A DNA stretch of 23,936 nt from Kangiellaceae bacterium (GTDB taxonomy: Bacteria > Pseudomonadota > Gammaproteobacteria > Enterobacterales > Kangiellaceae). Below, in pieces: positions 16,208 to 23,875 of this stretch. The notes beneath the pieces were generated by a model. The model ran no database searches, had not been told where the DNA came from, and saw nothing but the letters and a program-made list of their open reading frames with translations. Position 1 is the stretch's first letter; the number at the start of each line of letters is the position of its first letter. The stretch spans positions 1 through 23,936 of the forward strand of contig JASBTO010000075.1 of NCBI GenBank assembly GCA_030148365.1, in the 5' to 3' direction. The translations under genes and the position numbers were made by a program.

Positions 16208-17961
16208 CAGACGTCCTTGCCCGTGACCAGGCGCGGCACGTCCGGCAATACCCGGGTATTGAGCATAATCAGGGTTTGGGCACCGGCGATGCCATCGGGG
16301 ACCAGATAGGCGCCACGCTGGAACCTGCGCACCCGGGTCTTGAGCCGGGCGTCATAGGTGCCGGTCGACAGATCCTCCCCGTAGAGATCCGTCAGGGTGC
16401 GGGACAACCAGACCACCGGCTGTCCGGCAGCACCGATATTCAGTTCGCTGACATAGCCCGGCGGGGTTTTCCAGACCAGTTGATAGTCGCCCTGCCAAAG
16501 CGGCAAGACCCGCTCGCGATCGATGCGAACTTCACGCCGGCCGAACTGCAACACAAATTCGTCGTCCTCGATGGCTTTGAGGGTGCCCCAAAAAACACCG
16601 CGGCTTTCACTGGCAAACTTCAGGTTGACCGGTCGGTTGAATTGCTCAATCCGTCGCCAGTGCTCCTCGCTGCCGGTCAGGCACTGCAATCCGTATTGGC
16701 GGGCATGGTCGCAACCGCTGCCATCCCGGTCCGGATTATAGTCAACACCCCACAGGGCCAGCAGGCTGGTATTGGCAGCATCCCCGTAACGATCCACAAA
16801 TTCGCCACCGAGCAGGGTCTGCTCAAGGGTTTCCGGCTCGACCGGCAACACCTCCCCGATCATGGCCGCGCTTTCCGGCTCCGCGGGTTCCGGTTCGGGA
16901 CCGGTTTCCGCGATCGAACCACTGAGATTGTCGGCGGCCGCGGGCGCTATCAGGCTGTCGGAGAGTTCGCCTTTGGTTTTTCCGGCGTCGTTTTTTTCGG
17001 GCCCGGAAGCCGCTTCGGTAATGGGCCGGGATTCCGGCAGGTGCCAGTACTGGTAGGCATAGACCAGCCCCGCGCCCAGCAACATCAGCGCCGCGGCGCC
17101 GGCAAAGCGACGCACGCCGGAAGGCTTGTGATCATCAATAATGGTCTCTTCCGGCATCCCCAGGACTTCGGCGACCGCCGGCTTGAGGATCGGCACGTCG
17201 ACCTGATTGCGGTTACGAGAATAGGCGCCCATCAGGGCCCGATCGCAAATCACGTTGATCAGGCGTGGCACGCCCTGGCTGGACTTGTGAATAAGCCGCA
17301 GCGCCTTGCGCGAGAACAGCGGCTGGTTAACCCCGGCGATTTGCAGCCGGTGGCAGATGTAGGTTTCGGTCTCGGCCAGCGACAGGGGCCGCAAGTGGTA
17401 GCGGGCCGTAATCCTTTGGGCCAGCTGTCGCAGTTCCTTGCGGGCCAGCAGTTCCTGCAGCTCCGGCTGGCCGATCAGAATGATTTGCAGGAGTTTTTTC
17501 TTGTTGGTTTCCAGATTGGTCAGCAACCGGATCTGTTCGAGAACCTCGACGCTGAGATTCTGGGCTTCATCAATCATCAGCACCGTGTTGAGCCCTTGCC
17601 GGTGGTTGTCGAGCAGCCGATCCCGGAGCAAATCGGTAAACACCTTGAGGCTCGACTCTCCCTGGGGGTAACGAATACCGAGCTCGTCGCACATGGTGGC
17701 GAGCAATTCGATGGCGTTAAGCTTCGGATTAAGTATGTAGGCCAGCCGGGTATTGGCCGGCAACTGCTCCAGCAGACAACGGCAGATGGTGGTTTTGCCG
17801 GTGCCGACTTCGCCCGTCAACAACACGAAGCCGCCGCCTTCGCCGACACCATAGAGCAGGTGGGCCAGAGCTTCCCGGTGCCGCTCACTCATGAACAGGT
17901 AGCGGGGATCCGGGGAGATTGAAAAAGGTGTTTCCTTCAGGCCAAAGTAATGACTGTACAT
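16207..17961 (-). CDS. gspA: Type II secretion ATPase GspA (ExeA-like)
   Basis: A 584-residue protein. An N-terminal AAA ATPase domain (about residues 1-270) carries Walker A GEVGTGKTT (50-58) and Walker B VLMIDEAQ (127-134). The start MYSHYFGLKETPFSISPDPRYLF is typical of ExeA/GspA. A membrane helix follows (about 287-303), then an acidic linker, a periplasmic beta-rich region (about 400-510) and a peptidoglycan-binding-type repeat (about 515-572; LKTRVRRFQRGAYLVPDGIAG). With GspB it binds ATP inside and peptidoglycan outside to allow secretin assembly through the cell wall. Length fits ExeA (about 547) with a longer linker. GGAG at 17965-17968 supports the start. It is the first gene of the gspA-gspB-SRPBCC unit. 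Confidence 0.94.
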   Translation of the reverse strand: MYSHYFGLKETPFSISPDPRYLFMSERHREALAHLLYGVGEGGGFVLLTGEVGTGKTTICRCLLEQLPANTRLAYILNPKLNAIELLATMCDELGIRYPQGESSLKVFTDLLRDRLLDNHRQGLNTVLMIDEAQNLSVEVLEQIRLLTNLETNKKKLLQIILIGQPELQELLARKELRQLAQRITARYHLRPLSLAETETYICHRLQIAGVNQPLFSRKALRLIHKSSQGVPRLINVICDRALMGAYSRNRNQVDVPILKPAVAEVLGMPEETIIDDHKPSGVRRFAGAAALMLLGAGLVYAYQYWHLPESRPITEAASGPEKNDAGKTKGELSDSLIAPAAADNLSGSIAETGPEPEPAEPESAAMIGEVLPVEPETLEQTLLGGEFVDRYGDAANTSLLALWGVDYNPDRDGSGCDHARQYGLQCLTGSEEHWRRIEQFNRPVNLKFASESRGVFWGTLKAIEDDEFVLQFGRREVRIDRERVLPLWQGDYQLVWKTPPGYVSELNIGAAGQPVVWLSRTLTDLYGEDLSTGTYDARLKTRVRRFQRGAYLVPDGIAGAQTLIMLNTRVLPDVPRLVTGKDV

Positions 17962-17991
17962 AGTCTCCAGGGGGAACAGGTGCTTGCCGCG

Positions 17992-18027
17992 CCGGATATT
18001 CCGGTCATGATCGATTCAGCCATTATA
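17992..18027 (-). promoter_or_regulatory. Candidate gspA promoter -10 and leader palindrome
   Basis: On the reverse strand a consensus TATAAT lies at 18027-18022, 60 bases before the gspA ATG. No good -35 is seen at the right spacing. Between it and the gene sits a short symmetric site, CCGGA TAT TCCGG (17992-18004). The palindrome may be an operator or chance. Confidence 0.4.
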
Positions 18028-18078
18028 AGACGATTTCTTCAACAGTGACCAGCTTGCGCCCCGCAGTGCCGGCGACCG

Positions 18079-18564
18079 TCAACTCGGCGGTGCCGGAGCC
18101 TCGGGATCGCGACCGGTGAATCTGCGGACGATCAGCCTGACGATGTAATTGACGAATACAATCAACAGGGTCACGCAAATGGCCAGTACATACTGTTTCA
18201 GCGCCGTGCAGATGCCGATACCGGCGCAATACAGCAGAGTCGCAGCCGTGGTCAGGCCTTCAACCCGCTCCGAGCCCTTGTGCTTGAGAATGGTGCCGGC
18301 GCCGATAAAGCTGACACCGACTACCAACGCTTCCAGAGTCCGGATCGGGTCAACCCGTAAAATTTCTTGCGGATTGTACTGATTGATAAAGTCGATAAGC
18401 GGAATGGTGATCGAAACAATGAGGCAGCTGGCGCCGCCGACGATCATGTTGGTCCGGATACCGGCGGGCTTGTTGGCGCTTTCCCGCTCGGCGCCAATTG
18501 CCGCGGCCAATACCGTGGCAATGACGACATCCAGAAAAATGGTCAGCTGATCCATGTACTCCAT
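18079..18564 (-). CDS. MgtC/SapB family membrane protein
   Basis: A 161-residue protein made of about four to five membrane helices, with the MgtC/SapB signatures GAERE (24-28), KPAGIRTN (32-39), GGASCL (43-48) and FIGAGTILK (86-94). It corresponds to the conserved N-terminal membrane domain only. Salmonella MgtC is about 231 residues, with a C-terminal soluble domain that is absent here; this short form is common in environmental bacteria. MgtC links magnesium limitation, membrane potential and phosphate uptake in Salmonella, but short homologues are mostly uncharacterised. It lies 101 bases downstream of the PepSY gene on the same strand, so it could be read from the iron operon or from its own promoter. 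A second ATG (MDQL, residue 4) is a possible start. Confidence 0.88.
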   Translation of the reverse strand: MEYMDQLTIFLDVVIATVLAAAIGAERESANKPAGIRTNMIVGGASCLIVSITIPLIDFINQYNPQEILRVDPIRTLEALVVGVSFIGAGTILKHKGSERVEGLTTAATLLYCAGIGICTALKQYVLAICVTLLIVFVNYIVRLIVRRFTGRDPEAPAPPS

Positions 18565-18665
18565 AACGTGTCTGCTTCAACCTGCCTGTATTGGTTCCCT
18601 GTGACTCCCCTACTTTACCGATTTTGCGGACAGGAGCCAGAAAAAAATGTCGCAGTGGGCCGGCT

Positions 18666-19718
18666 TCAGCGATTCCGTCGAGGCCGTCGCCGTCCGCGCC
18701 AGATCCAGAACCAGACACCGGTTACGGTCAAAAAAACCAGCACCGTGCCGCCCAGGGTCACCGCCGTCAGGAAAAAGTTACCGCCCACGGCAGCGATGTG
18801 CAGCGGGTAGACAGTTTGCGCGAGCCGGTAGCCGAGAGTCTGCTCCCGGGTGTCATGCCAGTTCACAACCTGCCGGCCTTGCCCGCCGAAGGTGATGCTG
18901 CTGCGGCCATTCGGATGCCACTCCTCCGGTTGGGCGAGACGCAGCCGCCCGGTGTTCAGGTAAGCCAGTCGGGGCTCGGCTGTCGCCATCAGCTGCCGGG
19001 TGATGACCAGCCTCTTACTCCAGTTGCCAGCAATCGCAACCGGCGCCGTCACTGCCGGCTCCCGAACCTTGCCCGGTTGCGGAAACAACGCCTCGAAGCC
19101 CGCCTGGACCGCCGAGTGATAGATCATCGCGGTCCCGGTCGCCAGCGCCAGCACCATGGGCAGGAACAGCACCACCGCCAGAGTCCGGTGGGATTGCCAG
19201 AGAGTCTGTCCCCAGTGTTTGTGACCCGGTCGGGCGAGGCGCACGCTGAAGTCCTTTTTGCGAAGCCCCTTTGCGGGCCACCATTTGATCAGGCCACTGG
19301 CCACCAGCATTAAGCTGGCCAACCCCAGCACCCCCTGCAATTGCTCGCCGAACTTACCCAGCAACAAATGATGATGCAACTCCACCATCCAGTCGATCCA
19401 GTCGCCGAGGGGCGGCCGGGACAGCAACAGGTCTCCGGAGCCGGAATAATAGTGATGGCTATCTGCCTCATCGACCACTTCGATCCACGGATGCCGCTCC
19501 GTCGGGAAGTAGGCATAGCGGCCGGACACATAATCAAACAGCCGGGCGGTCTCCTGCACCGTCGGCACCGCCCGGAGATGCAGTTCGGGATACTGCCATT
19601 GCAGCAGGGGGGTCTTGAACAACAACAAGGTCCCGGAGATTGAGATAAGCAACAGCCAAAGGCTAAGCGCGAGGCCCAGCCATTTGTGCAGGATCATCGA
19701 GATTTTCCTGACCCTCAT
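18666..19718 (-). CDS. PepSY-associated membrane protein (PiuB-like)
   Basis: A protein of about 350 residues with four membrane helices (about residues 14-34, 130-150, 185-205 and 310-332), in the PepSY_TM family. It shows the usual opening helix with a conserved histidine (LHKWLGLALSLWLLLISISG), histidines in the second segment (LHHHLLLGKFG), HRTLAVVLFLPM and a final YPLHIAAVGG. Relatives such as PiuB are found beside siderophore receptors and some act as inner-membrane ferric-siderophore reductases; the activity here is inferred. It sits 49 bases after the TonB-dependent receptor on the same strand and is probably co-transcribed from the Fur-regulated promoter. The ATG at 19718 is preferred because it gives the usual family N-terminus. 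An in-frame TTG at 19736 would add six residues; neither has a clear Shine-Dalgarno site. Confidence 0.85.
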   Translation of the reverse strand: MRVRKISMILHKWLGLALSLWLLLISISGTLLLFKTPLLQWQYPELHLRAVPTVQETARLFDYVSGRYAYFPTERHPWIEVVDEADSHHYYSGSGDLLLSRPPLGDWIDWMVELHHHLLLGKFGEQLQGVLGLASLMLVASGLIKWWPAKGLRKKDFSVRLARPGHKHWGQTLWQSHRTLAVVLFLPMVLALATGTAMIYHSAVQAGFEALFPQPGKVREPAVTAPVAIAGNWSKRLVITRQLMATAEPRLAYLNTGRLRLAQPEEWHPNGRSSITFGGQGRQVVNWHDTREQTLGYRLAQTVYPLHIAAVGGNFFLTAVTLGGTVLVFLTVTGVWFWIWRGRRRPRRNR

Positions 19719-19767
19719 CAATCCGGCGCCCGCCAATGGCCAGATTCGTATGCAAGACTTGTGCTCC

Positions 19768-21885
19768 TCACCATTGATATCGCCAGTTGAGCGTCACCGT
19801 CCGGCCACGTCCGGTAAAGTTGCGGGCGTCATTGCCGGCGGTCTGGGCATACCAGGTGAAATAGTACTCATCCAGCAGGTTCTCGATACCGATGGTAAAA
19901 TCACCGGCGGTGGGGGTTTTGATCCCGACAGTCAAATCCAGGGTGTCGTAACCATCGAAGTTGTTGATGGCGTCGGCGCCTGACAGTTTTGTGTGATCAA
20001 ACAGTTTGCTCCACTGGAGTCGGCTGCTGACCCTGTCTGACCATTGCTGCGTCCAATAGAGATTGACCCGCTCCGGGGTCATGTTGGCGCCCGTCAGTGG
20101 CGTGTCGACGGAGCCGTCGCCATCACTGTCAAAATCGCCATCGGTGTTCGAGTACATCAGGCCAATGCCGGCGTCGGCATTCACCGCGTAGCGGGCATCC
20201 AGCTCAAGGCCGGAGATTTCCGTTTTCTCGCGGTTTACTTCATAGATCCCGTCGGCATTCGGGGACAGGCGATAACCCAGATCAGAGCGGGACTCGTAAT
20301 AGCTGGCGGACACGCGCAGGTTCTCGCCGAGATACTCGACCCCCGCTTCCCGGTTTTCGGTGATCACCGGTTGCAGATTCAGAAAGCTGTCCACCTGCAG
20401 ATTCGGTTGATCGATCCCTCGCAGGACCCGACCGACATCAGGCATGCTGAAAGCTTCAGAATAGCTGACAAAGGCGCGCCACCCCGGAGCGATGGCATAC
20501 ACGGCGCCGACATTGGTCAGCAACTCGTCGAAGGAAGGGTCGCCGCCTTTCACAAAAGCACTGTTGTAGGCGTAGAGTGTGGTGAAATCGTCCACCTGCA
20601 GCTCGCCATGCTCATGGCGCAGGCCGGCACTCAAGGTCAGGCCATTGTGCATGTATCGGGCCTGCAGATAAGGCGCCCGGTTTTCAAAGCGGGTCTCTGG
20701 CACCCACTTACGGCCGGTCTGAGCCAACTCCTGATAGGTCGTATCCTGCAGGTAATCGAAACCGGCGGTGATATCGACCGGCAAGTCGCCGACCCGCAAC
20801 CAGTTCTGGGTGATCCGGAATCCCCACTTGCTGGAGTCGTTGCGCGATTGATCAAAAATATCGTCCCCAAAAGCCGGATCCTGAAAGGTGCCGAAGTGAC
20901 CGCCACCGTAAAGGGCGGAAAATTCCTGCAGGAAAAACTGCCAGCTCAAATCCCCCGCCAGCAAATTCTGGTCTTTGAATTCCAGGCTGGCAGTGGTGAC
21001 TTCATTCTCCGCCGGATCTCCTTCCGGTTCGCCTTCCACGGACGTCGCCTGAATACCCGCCGCGCGATCTCCCGGCACGGTCACATAATCACCGTTGGAC
21101 TCGATCCGGTAGTGATTGGCCATAAGGCGCAATTGCTGTTCGTCATTGAGCTGATAGGTCAGTTTGCCGAAGAAGTCCCGGCTGCCGGCATCCATGGTGT
21201 CGCCCTGGGTTGTGTCGACGCCGATGGCATTGCCCTTGCCATCAAAATACAGGCCGGACTCGCGGAAATGGCCACCGAGTACCAGTTCATAGGTCTCGCC
21301 GCCGTGACTCCACAGGTAACCCCCGTCGTACCCGGCGCTGTCGGACGGGTCCGTCGGCGCCACGGACACGCCGGCGTTGATTTCATGACTTGCCCCCATC
21401 CCGGCCGAGCGAGTCACGATATTGATAATACCGCCGCTCGCGCCCATGCCCTGGATGGCGCTGGCGCCGTGGATCACTTCCACGCGCTCGATCATCATCG
21501 GATCAATGGTGTTCGCCGACCGTGCGCCATCCCGCAGCGGATTGGACTGGGGCACCCCGTCGATTAGGTACAGCGGCTTTCGGGCCCGCAGGGTCTCGCC
21601 GGAGCTGGTCAGCTTTTGCCTGGAAGGGCTGAAGGATGGCAACAGGGTGCCAAGGATATCTGACAGGGAGTTGGCAATGGACAACTGCTGGCGAATAGCC
21701 TCGCCGTCAATCACTGTAATGGTCGCCGGCACGGAACTGGCCGGGATTGGCGCGCGGGTGGCCGTGACGATCAGGGTGTTGGCCGGCTCGTCGCCGCGAA
21801 TGGCGTAGGGGCCTGAAGCCGCGGCGGCTTGCAAATTGACGCACCATAGCGCCAGGACAAAAGCATAAATCGAAGTGTTTTTCAT
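19768..21885 (-). CDS. TonB-dependent outer-membrane siderophore receptor
   Basis: A receptor of about 705 residues. A signal peptide (residues 1 to about 23, ending near LQAAAA) precedes a TonB-box-like segment (NTLIVTATRA), the plug domain (about 45-160; LYLIDGVPQSNP, ERVEVIHGASAIQGMGASGGIINIVTR) and a 22-strand-type barrel ending in an aromatic residue (TLNWRYQW). It imports a ferric chelate across the outer membrane using TonB energy. The plug resembles IutA/PvuA-type receptors for carboxylate or hydroxamate siderophores, but the substrate cannot be assigned safely. Translation in frame could start up to 42 codons earlier (22011); the ATG at 21885 is chosen because it begins the signal peptide and lies downstream of the promoter and Fur box. 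A PepSY-type gene follows 49 bases later. Confidence 0.93.
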   Translation of the reverse strand: MKNTSIYAFVLALWCVNLQAAAASGPYAIRGDEPANTLIVTATRAPIPASSVPATITVIDGEAIRQQLSIANSLSDILGTLLPSFSPSRQKLTSSGETLRARKPLYLIDGVPQSNPLRDGARSANTIDPMMIERVEVIHGASAIQGMGASGGIINIVTRSAGMGASHEINAGVSVAPTDPSDSAGYDGGYLWSHGGETYELVLGGHFRESGLYFDGKGNAIGVDTTQGDTMDAGSRDFFGKLTYQLNDEQQLRLMANHYRIESNGDYVTVPGDRAAGIQATSVEGEPEGDPAENEVTTASLEFKDQNLLAGDLSWQFFLQEFSALYGGGHFGTFQDPAFGDDIFDQSRNDSSKWGFRITQNWLRVGDLPVDITAGFDYLQDTTYQELAQTGRKWVPETRFENRAPYLQARYMHNGLTLSAGLRHEHGELQVDDFTTLYAYNSAFVKGGDPSFDELLTNVGAVYAIAPGWRAFVSYSEAFSMPDVGRVLRGIDQPNLQVDSFLNLQPVITENREAGVEYLGENLRVSASYYESRSDLGYRLSPNADGIYEVNREKTEISGLELDARYAVNADAGIGLMYSNTDGDFDSDGDGSVDTPLTGANMTPERVNLYWTQQWSDRVSSRLQWSKLFDHTKLSGADAINNFDGYDTLDLTVGIKTPTAGDFTIGIENLLDEYYFTWYAQTAGNDARNFTGRGRTVTLNWRYQW

Positions 21886-21912
21886 GGAGTAAACCGGGAG
21901 ATGGACAAAGAT

Positions 21913-21944
21913 CGCAATGATAATCATTCTCATTATTATTTCAA
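21913..21944 (-). promoter_or_regulatory. Fur box overlapping the TonB-receptor promoter
   Basis: Two overlapping 19-bp sites match the Fur consensus at 15 of 19 positions each: 21913-21931, containing the exact core AATGATAATCATT (21916-21928), and 21919-21937 (GATAATCATTCTCATTATT). On the reverse strand a promoter fits over them: -35 TTGAAA (21944-21939), a 16-base spacer, and -10 TATCAT (21922-21917). Iron-loaded Fur would cover the promoter and repress the receptor operon. Confidence 0.87.
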
Positions 21945-22141
21945 CCCGTTGCCGGAATTTTTTTCGACCTTCCCGTTCGGCAGCGCAAGGTGACTCCCAC
22001 TGCGCTTCCACGGTCTTTTTTTGCCGGCACGATCAGGCAGGTCCGGACCGTCGCTGACTTCACGGCCCGGCTTCGCGGCGCTGGCAAGTTACTGATCTGT
22101 TGGGATATAGTGGGCGCTTAATTATACGAAGGAGGTATGCA
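21945..22141. other. Divergent intergenic region between receptor and DUF4870 gene
   Basis: This is the rest of the 256-base gap. It holds an imperfect hairpin (AGCGCA at 21982-21987 with TGCGCT at 22001-22006, plus GTG/CAC inside), a T7 run at 22016-22022 and a 10-bp palindrome GGTCCGGACC (22040-22049). Near the forward gene it has a possible -10 TATAGT (22106-22111) and the Shine-Dalgarno GGAGG (22131-22135). No gene or known RNA was recognised. Confidence 0.4.
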
Positions 22142-22537
22142 ATGCACGAACCGGAACAACCCGCAGCAACACCGGAAACCACCACTCCCCCGCCCCGCGA
22201 TCCCAATGATGAGCGCAACTGGAGCATGTTCTGTCATCTGGCCGCTTTTGCCGGTCTGATTATTCCGGCGGGCAACATCATCGGCCCTCTGGTCATCTGG
22301 ATGATGAAACGGGACGAATACGCCGGTGTAAACCTTCACGGCAAGGAAGCGGTTAATTTCAATATCACCGCGTTCATTATTATCCTGATCTGCTCTCTGA
22401 CTTTCTGGCTCGTTATTCCGCTGCTTATTCTCGGGGCCTATGCGATTTTCTGGCTGATTGTCACCATTATTGCCGCCATCAAGGCCCGAGACGGTGAAGC
22501 CTACCGGTATCCCATGACTATCAGGTTTGTGAAGTAG
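22142..22537 (+). CDS. DUF4870 domain membrane protein
   Basis: A 131-residue protein. A Pro/Thr-rich, polar N-terminus (about 1-25) is followed by the DUF4870 (Tic20-like) signature: NWSMFCHLAAFAGLIIPAGNIIGPLVIWMMKRDEYAGVNLHGKEAVNFNIT in residues 26-75, split here over helix 1, the conserved polar loop and the start of helix 2. A long hydrophobic section (about 77-113) then makes two more helices, and the protein ends in YPMTIRFVK. These small proteins of three to four helices sit in the inner membrane; their function is unknown. The start at 22142 has an excellent GGAGG six bases upstream. An ATG at 22137 is out of frame and too close to that site to be used. cca follows after 13 bases, so the two are probably co-transcribed. 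Confidence 0.88.
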   Translation: MHEPEQPAATPETTTPPPRDPNDERNWSMFCHLAAFAGLIIPAGNIIGPLVIWMMKRDEYAGVNLHGKEAVNFNITAFIIILICSLTFWLVIPLLILGAYAIFWLIVTIIAAIKARDGEAYRYPMTIRFVK

Positions 22538-22550
22538 TCCGGGAGTCCTC

Positions 22551-23783
22551 ATGGAAATCTACCTGGTCGGCGGCGCCGTCAGGGATGAATTGCTCGGCCG
22601 CCAGGTCGTCGAAAAAGACTATCTGGTGGTCGGCGCAACTCCGGCAGCCATGGAGAAACGTGGCTACCGTCAGGTTGGCAAGGATTTCCCGGTGTTTATC
22701 CATCCCGAGACGGGCGAGGAATATGCCCTCGCCCGTACCGAACGTAAATCCGGCAGCGGCTACTACGGATTTGTCTGCGACTTCTCGCCGGAAATTACTC
22801 TGGAGCAGGACCTGCAACGGCGGGATCTGACCATCAATGCCATGGCCCGGGACCCTGACGGCCGGTTGCACGATCCCTGCGGCGGCCGCGCCGATCTGGA
22901 CGCCCGTCTGCTCCGGCATATCTCGCCGGCCTTTGCCGAAGATCCCCTGCGGGTACTCAGGGTCGCCCGTTTTGCCGCCCGTTACGCGCCCCTCGGTTTT
23001 AGCATCGCGCCGGAAACCCTCGAGCTGATGCGCGAGATCGGCGACAGCGGCGAACTGGACACATTAACGCCGGAGCGGATCTGGAAAGAAACGGAGCGGG
23101 CCCTTGGCGAAGCCACACCGGCGGTCTATTTCACCAGCCTTCGGGAAGCCGGCGCCCTCGAGAAAATCTTTCCGGAGCTGGATCGCCTGTGGGGCGTCCC
23201 CAACCCCGAGCAATGGCATCCGGAGATCGACAGCGGTATCCACACCATGATGGTACTCGAGCAGGCCGCAAAACTGTCTGACTCGACCAGGGTGCGCTTT
23301 GCCGCGGTCTGCCACGATCTCGGTAAAGGCATTACGCCCGAGCGCCACTGGCCCCAGCATCGCGGCCATGAAGAGTCCGGCGTACCGCTGATTGAAGCCG
23401 TCTGCGATCGCTGGCGGGTGCCCCGTGACTTCCGGGAGCTCGCGGTGCTGGTGTCCCGCTTCCATCTCCATATGCACAAGTTTTTTGAATTGAAGCCGAC
23501 CACCATTCTCAAGGTATTCAACCGCATTGATGCGTTCCGGCGCCCCCAACGACTGCATGACTTCGCCCTCGCTTGCGAGGCGGACTTTCGCGGCCGCACC
23601 GGCTGGGAAGATAGGGATTATCCCCAACGGGAAGCCTTGTTGGCCTGCTTTGCGGCGGCCAAAAATGCCGATACGCGTGAACCGATCGAGCGGGGACTCA
23701 AAGGTGAGGCGATCCGTCAGGGGATAGACCGGATCCGAGCGAAGGCTGTGGCCGAAGCGCGGAAGCCTTTTATGCCGGAATAA
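22551..23783 (+). CDS. cca: Multifunctional CCA tRNA nucleotidyltransferase
   Basis: A 410-residue protein almost identical in layout to E. coli Cca (412). The N-terminal class II nucleotidyltransferase head carries GGAVRDELLG (7-16) and the metal motif EKD at 21-23. Next come RRDLTINA (about 91-98) and EDPLRVLRVARFAARY. From about residue 225 there is an HD phosphohydrolase domain (HPEIDSGIHTMM, FAAVCHDLGKG). It adds or repairs the CCA end of tRNA without a template; the HD domain gives 2',3'-cyclic phosphodiesterase and phosphatase activities in E. coli. The first metal-motif residue is Glu where E. coli has Asp. GGGAG lies before the ATG. It follows the DUF4870 gene by 13 bases; in E. coli the neighbours are ygiF and ygiM, whose homologues lie upstream in this window. 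Confidence 0.96.
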   Translation: MEIYLVGGAVRDELLGRQVVEKDYLVVGATPAAMEKRGYRQVGKDFPVFIHPETGEEYALARTERKSGSGYYGFVCDFSPEITLEQDLQRRDLTINAMARDPDGRLHDPCGGRADLDARLLRHISPAFAEDPLRVLRVARFAARYAPLGFSIAPETLELMREIGDSGELDTLTPERIWKETERALGEATPAVYFTSLREAGALEKIFPELDRLWGVPNPEQWHPEIDSGIHTMMVLEQAAKLSDSTRVRFAAVCHDLGKGITPERHWPQHRGHEESGVPLIEAVCDRWRVPRDFRELAVLVSRFHLHMHKFFELKPTTILKVFNRIDAFRRPQRLHDFALACEADFRGRTGWEDRDYPQREALLACFAAAKNADTREPIERGLKGEAIRQGIDRIRAKAVAEARKPFMPE

Positions 23784-23786
23784 TAA

Positions 23787-23875
23787 AGTCCGTCATTCCC
23801 GTCTAAACAGGAATCCATCTTCCCGGCCGGTACATGAGTCCGACCTGGGTTCCCGCGTGCGCAGAAATGGCCCGG
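23787..23875. repeat. Decayed dispersed intergenic repeat after cca
   Basis: GTCATTCCCGTCTAAACAGG (23792-23811), continuing into GAATCCATCTTCCC, matches the widespread gammaproteobacterial element of the form GTCATTCCCGC-N-GCGGGAATCCAT. A second arm, TGGGTTCCCGCGTGCGCAGA, ends near 23865. Each arm can fold: ATTCC, then GT/AC, around CTAA in the first. Several paired bases are lost (for example AACAGG instead of GCGGG), so this copy is degraded. The first hairpin could still protect or end the cca transcript. Confidence 0.55.

Noticed and set aside
16276..17922. Open frame of 548 codons on the forward strand across gspA
   Set aside because: Antisense shadow of gspA. It has no family motifs, and the gspA frame has Walker motifs and the expected start.
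20044..21567. Open frame of 507 codons on the forward strand inside the TonB receptor
   Set aside because: Antisense shadow of a well-supported receptor; the composition is not protein-like.
21982..22022. Hairpin plus T7 run resembling a forward terminator
   Set aside because: Nine bases separate stem and T-run, the stem has a bulge, and there is no forward gene upstream for it to end.
22137..22139. ATG directly after the GGAGG site before the DUF4870 gene
   Set aside because: Out of frame with the gene and only one base from the Shine-Dalgarno site. The ATG at 22142 has correct spacing and gives the family protein.
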